Positions 46,758 to 54,964 of a stretch of 64,000 nt of DNA are shown one piece after another. Location: assembly GCF_016919245.1 (NCBI RefSeq), contig NZ_JAFEJA010000001.1, forward strand, positions 3,710,001 through 3,774,000. Direction: 5' to 3'. Both the position numbers and the translations under genes were made by a program. Source of the stretch: Streptomyces zhihengii. GTDB taxonomy: Bacteria > Actinomycetota > Actinomycetes > Streptomycetales > Streptomycetaceae. How positions within the stretch are numbered: the first letter of the stretch is position 1; every line of letters begins with the position of its first letter. The notes beneath the pieces were generated by a model. It was not told the origin of the DNA. It searched no databases and saw nothing but the letters and a program-made list of their open reading frames with translations.

Positions 46758-47432
46758 TCAGCGACCGCCGCCGCCCGCGCGGACCAGCCCGGTCTCGTAG
46801 GCGAGGACCACCACCTGGACCCGGTCGCGCAGGGCCAGCTTGGTGAGGATGCGGCCCACATGGGTCTTCACCGTCGCCTCGGACAGCACCAGCCGGGCGG
46901 CGATCTCGCCGTTGGAGAGCCCCTGCGCGACGAGCAGCATCACCTCGCGCTCCCGCTCGGTGAGCCGCTCCAGCTCCTTGTGCTGCGGCTCCTTGCCGGA
47001 GCTGGGGAGCATCGGGGAGAAGCGGTCCAGCAGCCGGCGGGTGGTCGACGGCGCGACCACCGCGTCGCCGCTGTGCACGGAGCGGATGGCGCCGAGCAGT
47101 TCGCCGGGCGGCACGTCCTTGAGCATGAAGCCGCTGGCCCCGGCCTTGAGCCCGGAGAAGGCGTACTCGTCGAGGTCGAAGGTGGTCAGGATCAGCACCT
47201 TGGGCGGGTTCGGGGCGGCGCAGATGCGCCGGGTCGCCTCCACACCGTCCAGCCTCGGCATGCGCACGTCCATCAGCACCACGTCCACGGCGGTGGAGCG
47301 CAGGTTCTCGATCGCCTCGGCGCCGTCACCGGCCTCGGCGACGACCTCCATGTCCGGCTGGGCGGCGAGCACCATGCGGAAGCCGGTGCGCAGCAGCACC
47401 TGGTCGTCGACGAGCATCACACGGATGGACAT
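46758..47432 (-). CDS. NarL/LuxR-type response regulator
   Basis: 224-aa response regulator. The acidic pocket is SIRVMLVDDQVLLRTGFRMV, the phosphoacceptor Asp is in VDVVLMDVRMPRLDG, and the C-terminal LuxR-type helix-turn-helix is LTEREREVMLLVAQGLSNGE followed by EATVKTHVGRIL. It is partner of the histidine kinase 57 bp upstream. ATG at 47432 has AGGA 9 nt upstream; an upstream in-frame start at 47471 is less likely. Targets are unknown. Confidence 0.94.
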   Translation of the reverse strand: MSIRVMLVDDQVLLRTGFRMVLAAQPDMEVVAEAGDGAEAIENLRSTAVDVVLMDVRMPRLDGVEATRRICAAPNPPKVLILTTFDLDEYAFSGLKAGASGFMLKDVPPGELLGAIRSVHSGDAVVAPSTTRRLLDRFSPMLPSSGKEPQHKELERLTEREREVMLLVAQGLSNGEIAARLVLSEATVKTHVGRILTKLALRDRVQVVVLAYETGLVRAGGGGR

Positions 47433-47489
47433 GGGGCCGGTCCTCGTTCTCTCGGATGGGCGGGCGGGCACGGTCGCACGGGGCAGACC

Positions 47490-48689
47490 CTAATGGGCCG
47501 GTTTGAGCGGCAGAAGCGCGCTGATCCGGAAGCCGCCGCCGGGGCGGGGCCCCGCGTCGAGCGTGCCGCCGACCATGCCCACGCGTTCGCGCATGCCGAT
47601 GAGTCCGTGGCCGCGCCCGTCCGCGCCGCCGTCCTCGTACAGCTCGTGGGAGGCGCCGCGGCCGTCGTCCTCGACGAGCAGCCCGAGGCCGTCGTCGAAG
47701 TAGACGAGGCGCACGCTCGCCCCCGCCTCGGGGCCGCCGTGCTTGCGGGTGTTGGTGAGGGCTTCCTGCACGATGCGGTACGCGGTGAGCTCGACCCCGC
47801 TGGGCAGCGGGCGCGGCGTGCCCTCGACCTTGAAGTCGACGGTCAGCCCCGCGCGGCGGACCTGCTCGACCAGGTCCTCGATCTGCTCGACGTCGGGCTG
47901 CGGGACGTACTCGCCGCTCTCCGGGGCGTCGGAGGTGCGCAGCACACCGAGCAGCCGGCGCATCTCGGCCAGGGCCTGGCGGCCGGTGCCGGAGATGGTC
48001 TCCAGTGCCTGGCGGGCCTGGTCGGGCGCGGTGTCCATCACGTAGGCGGCGCCGTCGGCCTGGACGACCATCACGGAGACGTTGTGGGCGACGACGTCGT
48101 GCAGTTCGCGGGCGATCCGGGCGCGCTCGGCGGCCACCGCGACCTTCGCCTGCGCCTCGCGCTCCTTCTCCAGCCGGGTGGCGCGCTCCTCCAGCTGGGC
48201 GAAGTAGGCGCGCCGGGTGCGTATGGAGTCGCCGAGCACCCAGGCGAGCACGAACGGCGCGGTCATCACGACGGTGAAGAAGATCTTCCCGCCGGCGCCC
48301 GTCTCCTCCAGCGGCCAGCGGACCATCGCCAGCGTCGCCGCGCACGCCCCGCCGGCCAGCGCGAAGCGGGAGGCCCAGCGGGGTCCGTCGTGCGCCGCCA
48401 CCGTGTAGATGATCACCAGCATGGCGAAGTCGGAGGGGAAGACCTCGACGTCGGCGACGAGCTGGGCGACGCCGAGGACGGCGGTCAGCAGCAGCATCCG
48501 CTCGGGCATCCGCCGCCGCAGCGCGACCACGACGCTCAGCAGGGCGCCGATGACGACGACCCCCCACCGGTCCCCCGCGTCACCCGGGACACCCGCGGCG
48601 GCCGCCACGGTCATGCCGAGGAGCACGACGGCCCAGAAGCTGTCGACGCCCGTCGGGTGTCTGCGGATGAAGTCGTAGAGGCGCTGCAC
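47490..48689 (-). CDS. sensor histidine kinase (HisKA_3)
   Basis: 399-aa membrane histidine kinase of the NarX/DesK type. An N-terminal region with about five hydrophobic segments (including FWAVVLLGMTVAAAAGVP and GVVVIGALLSVVVALRRR) is followed by a coiled coil. The phosphoacceptor His is in ERARIARELHDVVAHNVSVM. The C-terminal ATPase has YRIVQEALTNTRKHGG (N box), LLVEDDGRG and GHGLIGMRERVGMVGG (G boxes). There is little external sequence, so the signal is probably sensed within the membrane. GTG at 48689 lies 7 nt behind TACGCT, a leaderless pattern. It pairs with the response regulator downstream. Confidence 0.94.
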   Translation of the reverse strand: MQRLYDFIRRHPTGVDSFWAVVLLGMTVAAAAGVPGDAGDRWGVVVIGALLSVVVALRRRMPERMLLLTAVLGVAQLVADVEVFPSDFAMLVIIYTVAAHDGPRWASRFALAGGACAATLAMVRWPLEETGAGGKIFFTVVMTAPFVLAWVLGDSIRTRRAYFAQLEERATRLEKEREAQAKVAVAAERARIARELHDVVAHNVSVMVVQADGAAYVMDTAPDQARQALETISGTGRQALAEMRRLLGVLRTSDAPESGEYVPQPDVEQIEDLVEQVRRAGLTVDFKVEGTPRPLPSGVELTAYRIVQEALTNTRKHGGPEAGASVRLVYFDDGLGLLVEDDGRGASHELYEDGGADGRGHGLIGMRERVGMVGGTLDAGPRPGGGFRISALLPLKPAH

Positions 48690-48784
48690 GTGACCAAGCG
48701 TAAGGACAGGAGATAGGTGCCGGAGTCAACCGGAGGAGCGATCCAGCGGCCGGGGGCGTACTCCCCAAGGTGGAGACTGAGCAC

Positions 48785-49798
48785 GTGACCCATCGGACGA
48801 GCGAATCGCGTGGCTGGCGCCGTGCCGCCGAGGACGCCCTGTACGGCCCCGGCGGCTTCTACCTGCGGCCCGGCGGACCGGCCCGGCACTTCCGGACGTC
48901 CGTCCACGCCTCGCCGCTGTACGCCGCGGCCGTCGCCCGGCTGCTGGTCGCCACCGCCGGGGAGCACGGCATCGCCGAGCCGGCCCTCATCGACGTGGGC
49001 GCGGGACGGGGCGAGCTGCTGAGCGGTGTGCTCGCGGCGCTGCCCCCCGGTTTCCCGGTGCGGGCGCACGCCGTCGAACGCGCCCCGCGCCCCGAGGGGC
49101 TGGACCCGCGGATCGGCTGGCACGGCAGTGTCCCGCGGGGCGAGAGCGGGCTGCTCTTCGCCAACGAGTGGCTCGACAACGTGCCCGTCGACGTCGCGGA
49201 GACCGACGACGACGGTGTGCGCCGGCTGGTGCTGGTGGACGACGAGGGCGGGGAGCGGCTCGGCGAGGAGGTCGGCGGCGCGGACGCCCGCTGGCTGGAC
49301 CGCTGGTGGCCCGACGCGGGCCCGGGCACCCGGGCGGAGATCGGGCGCCCGCGCGACGAGGCGTGGGCCGGGGCCGCCGGGGCGCTGACCGCGGGGCTGG
49401 CCGTGGCCGTCGACTACGCCCACACCGCGGAGGCGCGGCCTGTGTTCGGCACCCTCACGGGCTTCCGGGACGGCCGCGAGGTGCGCCCGGTGCCGGACGG
49501 GAGCTGCGACCTCACGGCCCATGTCGCACTGGACGCGTGCGCCTCGCCGACCGCCCGGCTGCTGTCCCAGCGGGAGGCGCTGGGCGGCCTCGGGGTGGAC
49601 GCCGCCCGGCCCCCGCTGGCGCTGGCGTCCCGGGACCCGGCGGGCTACGTCCGCGCCCTGTCACGGGCCGGCGAGGCGGCCGAACTGACGGCGCGCGGCG
49701 GCCTGGGCGACTTCACCTGGCTGATGCAGCCGGTCCCGGGCGGGGACCCGCCCGACCGGCCGGGGCGCCGGCCCGCTCTGACAGACTGGACCGTATGA
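48785..49798 (+). CDS. NDUFAF7/MidA-type (DUF185) methyltransferase
   Basis: 337-aa SAM-dependent methyltransferase. [20 protein letters not shown] is the family's N-terminal signature (G-x-F/Y-Y ... F-T-S). [16 protein letters not shown] is the SAM loop, [18 protein letters not shown] the conserved ANE segment, and [13 protein letters not shown] with [11 protein letters not shown] matches the late family motifs. The mitochondrial member NDUFAF7 dimethylates an Arg of NDUFS2, the NuoD homologue. The next gene is a NuoD homologue and overlaps this one by 4 bp (ATGA), so NuoD is the obvious substrate candidate. GGTGGAG 9 nt before GTG 48785 favours that start; GTG 48770 is an alternative. Confidence 0.87.
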   Translation: MTHRTSESRGWRRAAEDALYGPGGFYLRPGGPARHFRTSVHASPLYAAAVARLLVATAGEHGIAEPALIDVGAGRGELLSGVLAALPPGFPVRAHAVERAPRPEGLDPRIGWHGSVPRGESGLLFANEWLDNVPVDVAETDDDGVRRLVLVDDEGGERLGEEVGGADARWLDRWWPDAGPGTRAEIGRPRDEAWAGAAGALTAGLAVAVDYAHTAEARPVFGTLTGFRDGREVRPVPDGSCDLTAHVALDACASPTARLLSQREALGGLGVDAARPPLALASRDPAGYVRALSRAGEAAELTARGGLGDFTWLMQPVPGGDPPDRPGRRPALTDWTV

Positions 49799-50937
49799 CG
49801 GAGACCACGGTCGGCATCGGCGGCGCGGCGGAGAGCACCGACATGGTGCTCAACATCGGTCCGCAGCACCCCTCCACGCACGGTGTGCTGCGGCTGCGGC
49901 TCGTGCTGGACGGCGAGCGCATCCGGCAGGCCGAACCGGTCGTCGGCTACATGCACCGCGGCGCCGAGAAGCTCTTCGAGGCGCGCGACTACCGCCAGAT
50001 CGTCATGCTGGCCAACCGCCACGACTGGCTCTCCGCCTTCTCCAACGAGCTCGGCGTGGTGATGGCCGTCGAGCGGATGCTGGGCATGGAGGTCCCCGAG
50101 CGCGCGGTGTGGACCCGTACGCTGCTGGCCGAGCTGAACCGGGTCCTGAACCACCTGATGTTCCTCGGCTCGTACCCGCTCGAACTGGGCGGCATCACGC
50201 CGGTGTTCCACGCCTTCCGGGAGCGCGAGGAGCTCCAGCACGTCATGGAGGAGATCTCCGGCGGCCGGATGCACTACATGTTCAACCGCGTCGGCGGCCT
50301 CAAGGAGGACCTGCCGGCGGGCTGGCTCGGCCGGACCCGCCGCGCCGTCGCCGACGTCCGGTCCCGGATGGACGTCTACGACCGGCTGGTCCTCGGCAAC
50401 GAGATCTTCCGCGGCCGCACCCGCGGCATCGGCGTCCTGCCGGCCGAGGCCGTCCACGCGTACGGCGTGAGCGGTCCCATCGCCCGGGCCTCCGGCGTGG
50501 ACTTCGACCTGCGCCGCGACGAGCCCTACCTCGCGTACGGCGAGCTGGGGGACACCCTGAAGGTCGTCACCCGGACCGAGGGGGACTGCCTGGCCCGCTT
50601 CGAGGTGCTGCTGGAGCAGACCCACAACGCGCTGGACCTGGCCGACGCCTGCCTCGACCGCATCGCCGAACTGCCGCCGGGGCCGGTGAACCAGCGCCTG
50701 CCGAAGGTGCTGAAGGCCCCCGAGGGCCACACCTACGCCTGGACGGAGAACCCGCTCGGCATCAACGGCTACTACCTGGTCTCCAAGGGCGAGAAGACGC
50801 CCTACCGGCTCAAGCTGCGCTCGGCGTCCTTCAACAACATCCAGGCGCTGGAGGTGCTGCTGCCCGGCACGCTCGTCGCCGACATGGTGGCCATCCTCGG
50901 CTCGCTGTTCTTCGTCGTCGGCGACATCGACAAGTAG
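49795..50937 (+). CDS. nuoD2: stand-alone NADH dehydrogenase subunit NuoD2
   Basis: 380-aa paralogue of the 49-kDa quinone-site subunit of complex I (NDUFS2). [20 protein letters not shown] is the family N-terminal motif. [20 protein letters not shown] (Arg55 in HRG) aligns with the segment around the Arg methylated in NDUFS2. [20 protein letters not shown] and the C-terminal [20 protein letters not shown] are conserved. No other nuo genes lie nearby, so it is a second copy outside the main nuo operon, as in S. coelicolor. It could exchange with the main NuoD under some condition or act with another oxidoreductase. A large terminator follows. Confidence 0.95.
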   Translation: MTETTVGIGGAAESTDMVLNIGPQHPSTHGVLRLRLVLDGERIRQAEPVVGYMHRGAEKLFEARDYRQIVMLANRHDWLSAFSNELGVVMAVERMLGMEVPERAVWTRTLLAELNRVLNHLMFLGSYPLELGGITPVFHAFREREELQHVMEEISGGRMHYMFNRVGGLKEDLPAGWLGRTRRAVADVRSRMDVYDRLVLGNEIFRGRTRGIGVLPAEAVHAYGVSGPIARASGVDFDLRRDEPYLAYGELGDTLKVVTRTEGDCLARFEVLLEQTHNALDLADACLDRIAELPPGPVNQRLPKVLKAPEGHTYAWTENPLGINGYYLVSKGEKTPYRLKLRSASFNNIQALEVLLPGTLVADMVAILGSLFFVVGDIDK

Positions 50938-50992
50938 CCCTCTCCGCCCGCCCGGCCCGGGCCCGCGCCGCCGGGCCCGCGCCCCGCACGCA

Positions 50993-51034
50993 CCGGACCC
51001 CGGCCCCGCGCGCGGTGGCGGGGCCGGGGTCCGG
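50993..51034. terminator. strong bidirectional terminator after nuoD2
   Basis: A perfect 17-bp stem (50993-51009 CCGGACCCCGGCCCCGC with 51018-51034) and an 8-nt loop lie between convergent nuoD2 and the coiled-coil gene. Confidence 0.9.
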
Positions 51035-51080
51035 GAAGGCGTCGTTCGGTCGCCCAGTCGTTCAGGCGTGCAGTCGTGCG

Positions 51081-51169
51081 GGAGACCGCGTCGCGCAGCC
51101 GTGCAGACGTCCAGGCGCGCAGCCGTGCAGACGTCCAGTCGTTCAGGAGACCGCGTCGCGCAGCCGTGC
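51081..51169. repeat. gene 3' end duplicated downstream of stop
   Basis: GGAGACCGCGTCGCGCAGCC, extended to 24 bp, occurs at 51146-51169, where it covers the last codons of the coiled-coil gene (minus strand, stop at 51143-51145). It recurs exactly at 51081-51104 beyond the stop. Between them CGTGCAGACGTCCAG is also duplicated. Confidence 0.88.
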
Positions 51170-52177
51170 CACGTCGAGCTGCTCCGTCTCGTCGTGGGCG
51201 GTCAGGTCGATGACCTTGCCGACCGCCCGGGGGTCCTTGGCGCGGGCGGCCGCGAGGGCCTCCTCGCCCACGACGTCGGCGAGGTCCTCGTGCTGCACCG
51301 CCTCGATCGCCCTGCGGGCGGGCGGCGCCGCGGGCAGGGCGGCCGGACGGACGTCCTCACCGCCGGGCGCCGCTCCCCCGCCGGTGCCGAAGAAGTCGAA
51401 GCCGCCCTCGGGGCGCTTCACCCGTGCGCGCTGGGCGCCGTACGGGACGATGGCCGACGCCGCGGGCACGGCACGGCGGGCGGGGAGGGCGGACGCCGGA
51501 CGGACGTGCTGCCCGGCCCCGGTGCCCGCCGCGTGCTTCCCCTGGGGTTCGTCCGCCTCCCGTGCGCGCTCGGCGAGATCGCGGGCCCGGGCCTCCTCCA
51601 CGGTGCGTCTGGCCTCCTGGGCCGCGGCGTTGCGCGACAGGTCGCCGAGGGCGCGGGCGGCGCGGGCGAACAGCTCCGGGGTCGGCGACGTGCCCGCCGC
51701 GGGCAGGGCCCTGGCCGGCTCGGACGCCTCGATGGCGAGCTGCCGGCGGCCCTCCAGCGCGCTGGCCCGCTCGGTCTCGGCGTTGGCGTACCGGCGCAGC
51801 AGCGCCGCGTGCTCGCCGCGCAGACCGGCGAGTTCGACCCGCTTGGCCCGGAGCTTGGCGTCGAGCTTCGCGCGCAGTTCGCGCGACTCCTCGACGTCCG
51901 CCTCGAGTTCGGCTATGCGCTCCTCGGTCTGCCACTGGTCGCTCGCGCGCCCGCGGGTCAGCTCGGCGACCCGGCGGCCGGCGCTCCGGTCCCAGCTGCG
52001 CATCAGCACCGCGCCCGTGACGGCGGCCGCCGCCGCGGCGGCCACCAGGGAGCGCAGCATCAGGGCATCACCGACGAACCACGCGCCGGCGGCGCACAGA
52101 ACCGACGCTCCGGCGACTGCCGACGGCGGCAGCAGCTTGTGCAGGGGCGGGGAATGGCGGTGACGTCCACGTGGCAT
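51143..52177 (-). CDS. membrane-anchored coiled-coil protein, unknown
   Basis: 344-aa hypothetical protein. Two hydrophobic segments near the N-terminus (SAVAGASVLCAAGAWFVGDA and LMLRSLVAAAAAAAVTGAVL) are followed by a coiled coil of about 80 residues (ERIAELEADVEESRELRAKL, RAKRVELAGLRGEHAALLRR). An Ala/Pro-rich disordered part leads to a C-terminal segment AIEAVQHEDLADVVGEEALA. The topology suggests an inner-membrane anchor with a cytoplasmic coiled coil, as in Streptomyces cytoskeletal or polar-growth accessory proteins, but no known family is recognised. ATG at 52177 follows TAAATT by 7 nt (leaderless). Its stop region is duplicated downstream. Confidence 0.78.
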   Translation of the reverse strand: MPRGRHRHSPPLHKLLPPSAVAGASVLCAAGAWFVGDALMLRSLVAAAAAAAVTGAVLMRSWDRSAGRRVAELTRGRASDQWQTEERIAELEADVEESRELRAKLDAKLRAKRVELAGLRGEHAALLRRYANAETERASALEGRRQLAIEASEPARALPAAGTSPTPELFARAARALGDLSRNAAAQEARRTVEEARARDLAERAREADEPQGKHAAGTGAGQHVRPASALPARRAVPAASAIVPYGAQRARVKRPEGGFDFFGTGGGAAPGGEDVRPAALPAAPPARRAIEAVQHEDLADVVGEEALAAARAKDPRAVGKVIDLTAHDETEQLDVARLRDAVS

Positions 52178-52296
52178 GGCCCGAAATTTACCGTGCGTAG
52201 GCGCCGCATGGGGTGTCGGCCCGGCAAATCTCTGCGAAGAAACACGCGGCACGCCCGGGCCGGGGCTTCCCGCACTTCCCCGGCCCGGATGGCGGC

Positions 52297-53274
52297 CTAC
52301 TTGTCGATCAGCCCCTTGGAGCGGAGATAGTCGGCGGCGGCGTCCTGCGGCTTGGCGCGCTCGGCGTCCACCTTGCGGTTCAGCTCGGTGAGATCCTCGG
52401 TGCTGAGCACGTCGGTCAGCTTCGCCAGCACATCGGCTATCGCCTTGTCCCCGGCGTCCTTCGCATTGACGACCGGAAGGATGTTGTCGGCGTTCTGGAG
52501 CTTCTTGTCGTCCTCCAGCAGCACCAGGCCGTAGCTCTCCAGCGTGGCGTCGGTGGTGGTCGTCAGCACGAGCTGGTCCTCGCCGTCCTTCACGGCCTGC
52601 TTGGACTGCGGGGTGCCGACGCCCTTGGGGTCGATGCCCGCGACGTCGATGCCGTAGGTCTTCTTCAGGCCGGGTGCGCAGAACGGCCGGACCTCGCACT
52701 CGTCACCGGCGGCGATCTTCACCTTGATCTTCGCGCGGCCGAGATCGGAAAGGGTGGTGAGCTTGTTCTTCTCGGCGAATTCGGCGGACACCGCGAAGGC
52801 GTTCTGGTCGACCGCCTTGCCCGCGGGGAGCACCTTCAGCCCGAGCGGCCCGGCGAGCTCGGTGAGTGCGCCGACGGTGGCGTCCACATCACTGGAGGCG
52901 ACCGGCTTCTCCTCCGGCGCCTTGGCGCCGTTCACCTTCGCGTTGAGGAATTCGGCGAGGGTGGCCGCGTATTCCGGGATGATGTCTATCTCGCCCTTTT
53001 CCAGGGCGGGTTCGTACAGTTCACGGTTCTTCACCGTGGTGACCGAGGTCGACCAGCCGGCGTCGGCGAGCAGCTGCGAGTAGAGCTCGGCGAGCACCTT
53101 GGACTCGGTGAAGGCGGCGGCTCCGATCACCAGCGAGCCCTTGCCGCCCGAGCCTCCGGCCGCGCCGGAGTCCCCCTTCTCCTTCTCCAGGCTGTCGCCG
53201 CCGCACGCGGCGAGAGAACCCGCGAGGGCCACCACACCGAGTACCGCTCCCGCGAGGCGCGAGGTCTTTCCCAT
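52297..53274 (-). CDS. glycine betaine-type ABC substrate-binding lipoprotein
   Basis: 325-aa lipoprotein of the OpuAC/ProX type that binds quaternary amines. The lipobox is VALAGSLAACGGD with Cys near residue 24. The mature part contains LVIGAAAFTESKVLAELYSQ, EIDIIPEYAATLAEFLNAKV and QSKQAVKDGEDQLVLTTTTD, and ends with AAADYLRSKGLIDK. It delivers osmoprotectants such as glycine betaine, carnitine or choline to the two permeases encoded next on the same strand. ATG at 53274 has GGAG upstream. Confidence 0.92.
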   Translation of the reverse strand: MGKTSRLAGAVLGVVALAGSLAACGGDSLEKEKGDSGAAGGSGGKGSLVIGAAAFTESKVLAELYSQLLADAGWSTSVTTVKNRELYEPALEKGEIDIIPEYAATLAEFLNAKVNGAKAPEEKPVASSDVDATVGALTELAGPLGLKVLPAGKAVDQNAFAVSAEFAEKNKLTTLSDLGRAKIKVKIAAGDECEVRPFCAPGLKKTYGIDVAGIDPKGVGTPQSKQAVKDGEDQLVLTTTTDATLESYGLVLLEDDKKLQNADNILPVVNAKDAGDKAIADVLAKLTDVLSTEDLTELNRKVDAERAKPQDAAADYLRSKGLIDK

Positions 53275-53434
53275 CAGGTTCTCCGTCCTGCGGCGGCCGC
53301 GGGCCCGCCCGGGCCCGCCGGTCCGCCGTGTCTCGTTCTGCCTGTCCGGTCGTGCCTGTCCGGTCGTGCGTGGTCGCGTCGCCGCGTGGTGCGCGGCTCC
53401 GGTGTTCCGGTGCCGGTGCCTGCGCCCGTGGCGG

Positions 53435-54127
53435 TCACGGGGCGGCCGTGCGGGCGGCCGCCGTGCGGCGCAGCGGGCTGAACAGCCGGTCGGCGGCTAT
53501 CAGCACCGCCTCGACCAGCAGCGCCAGCCCCGCCGCCAGCAGCGCGCCGGCCACCACCTGGGGCGTGTCGTAGGTGTTGAAGCCCGCCGTGATGATCCTC
53601 CCCAGGCCCCCCTGCCCCACCATGGAGGCGATCGTGGCCGTGGCCACCACCTGCACGGCGGCGGACCTCAGCCCGGTCATCAGCAGCGGGTACGCGAGGG
53701 GCAGTTCGACGCGGGCGAAGATCTGGCCGCCCGACATCCCCATCCCCCGCGCGGCCTCCACCACCGACCGGTCCACCTCGCGCATGCCGGTGTACGCGTT
53801 GGTCAGCAGCGGGGGTATCGCGAACAGCACCAGGGCGATGACCGTGGGCAGGTACCCGGCGCTGCGCAGCGGCGTGAGCATGAACAGCGCGAGCACCGCG
53901 AAGACCGGCACGGCCCGCCCGGCGTTGGAGATGTTGACGGCCAGCGCGCCGCCCCTGCCGATGTGCCCGAGCCACAGGGCCACCGGCAGTGCGATCGCGC
54001 ACGCGAGGAGGAGCGACACCCCGCTGACGTACACGTGCTCGGCCAGCCGGTGCCAGGCCCCGCTCGGACCGGACCAGTTGGACCCGGTCGTCAGCCAGGT
54101 CCACACCTCGGCGGGTACTCCGCCCAT
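53435..54127 (-). CDS. osmoprotectant ABC transporter permease (second)
   Basis: 230-aa OpuCD/ProW-type permease with five to six membrane segments. SGVSLLLACAIALPVALWLG is the first segment of the transport domain and the EAA-type cytoplasmic loop is VVEAARGMGMSGGQIFARVE. TATIASMVGQGGLGRIITAG follows the loop as is usual. The start shares one base with the stop of the first permease (TGATG). Together the two permeases form the membrane channel of the importer whose ATPase is encoded divergently at 54965. The ORF extends to 54859 in frame but the additional part lies inside the first permease gene. Confidence 0.92.
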   Translation of the reverse strand: MGGVPAEVWTWLTTGSNWSGPSGAWHRLAEHVYVSGVSLLLACAIALPVALWLGHIGRGGALAVNISNAGRAVPVFAVLALFMLTPLRSAGYLPTVIALVLFAIPPLLTNAYTGMREVDRSVVEAARGMGMSGGQIFARVELPLAYPLLMTGLRSAAVQVVATATIASMVGQGGLGRIITAGFNTYDTPQVVAGALLAAGLALLVEAVLIAADRLFSPLRRTAAARTAAP

Positions 54128-54825
54128 CAGCTCTTCGCCTCCGCCGCGCGGGCCCGGGACCAGGGGGTGAGCAGGCGCTGGGCACCCAGCAGCAGCAGAT
54201 CGGCCACCGCGGCCAGCAGCACGCAGAGCACCGAGGCCGTCAGCACCTGCGCCTTGAAGGTGGTCTGCACCCCGTCGTCGATCAGGTTGCCCAGGCCGCC
54301 CTTGCCGACCAGCGCCCCCACCGTCGTCAGCGCGACCGTGGAGACGGTGGCGATCCGCAGGCCGGCCATCAGCGCGGGCAGCGCCAGCGGCAGTTCCACC
54401 TCGACCAGCAGCCGGAAGGGCCCGTACCCCATCCCGCGCGCGGCCTCGCGAACCTCCTCCGGCACGGCCTGGAGCCCGGCGAGGATGTTCCGCACGAGGA
54501 TGGTGAGGGAGTACAGCACCAGGCCGGTCACCACGAGCGCCGCGGACAGCCCGAAGACCGGCAGCAGCAGCGAGAACATGGCGAGCGACGGAATCGTGTA
54601 GAGCAGCGTCGTCAGGCCGAGCACCGGCCCGGCGAACCGCGGCCTGGCCCGCACCAGCAGTGCCAGCGGCAGCGCCACGGCGAGCCCTATCAGCACCGAG
54701 GCGACGGTGATCCAGACGTGCTGGACCGTCGCGTCGGTCAGCTCCCCGCTGCGGCTGCGCAGGTACTCGCCGCATATCCAGTCGTTCGCCACGAGGCAAC
54801 CGCTCGCGGCCCGCTCCCCTGTCAT
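54127..54825 (-). CDS. osmoprotectant ABC transporter permease (first)
   Basis: 232-aa OpuCB/ProW-type permease. ATVQHVWITVASVLIGLAVA begins the transport domain, TTLLYTIPSLAMFSLLLPVF is a conserved segment, the EAA loop is EEVREAARGMGYGPFRLLVE and TVALTTVGALVGKGGLGNLI follows. GGAGGTGAG lies 6 nt before the ATG at 54825. It is the first gene of the permease-permease-binding-protein unit, divergent from the ATPase gene across 139 bp. An N-terminal periplasmic part with two Cys residues (ASGCLVANDWICGEYLRS) is unusual compared with classical ProW. Confidence 0.92.
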   Translation of the reverse strand: MTGERAASGCLVANDWICGEYLRSRSGELTDATVQHVWITVASVLIGLAVALPLALLVRARPRFAGPVLGLTTLLYTIPSLAMFSLLLPVFGLSAALVVTGLVLYSLTILVRNILAGLQAVPEEVREAARGMGYGPFRLLVEVELPLALPALMAGLRIATVSTVALTTVGALVGKGGLGNLIDDGVQTTFKAQVLTASVLCVLLAAVADLLLLGAQRLLTPWSRARAAEAKS

Positions 54826-54964
54826 CGCTTCTCACCTCCCCCGCAAACGCCGAACACATGTCTGACGATCGGTGACGACCCTAACCCCGGCCACCGACAA
54901 TCGCCGAGGACCGCCACAGTGCAGCAACATGGCCTTCACACACCGGCCGTCACAATGGGGAGCC

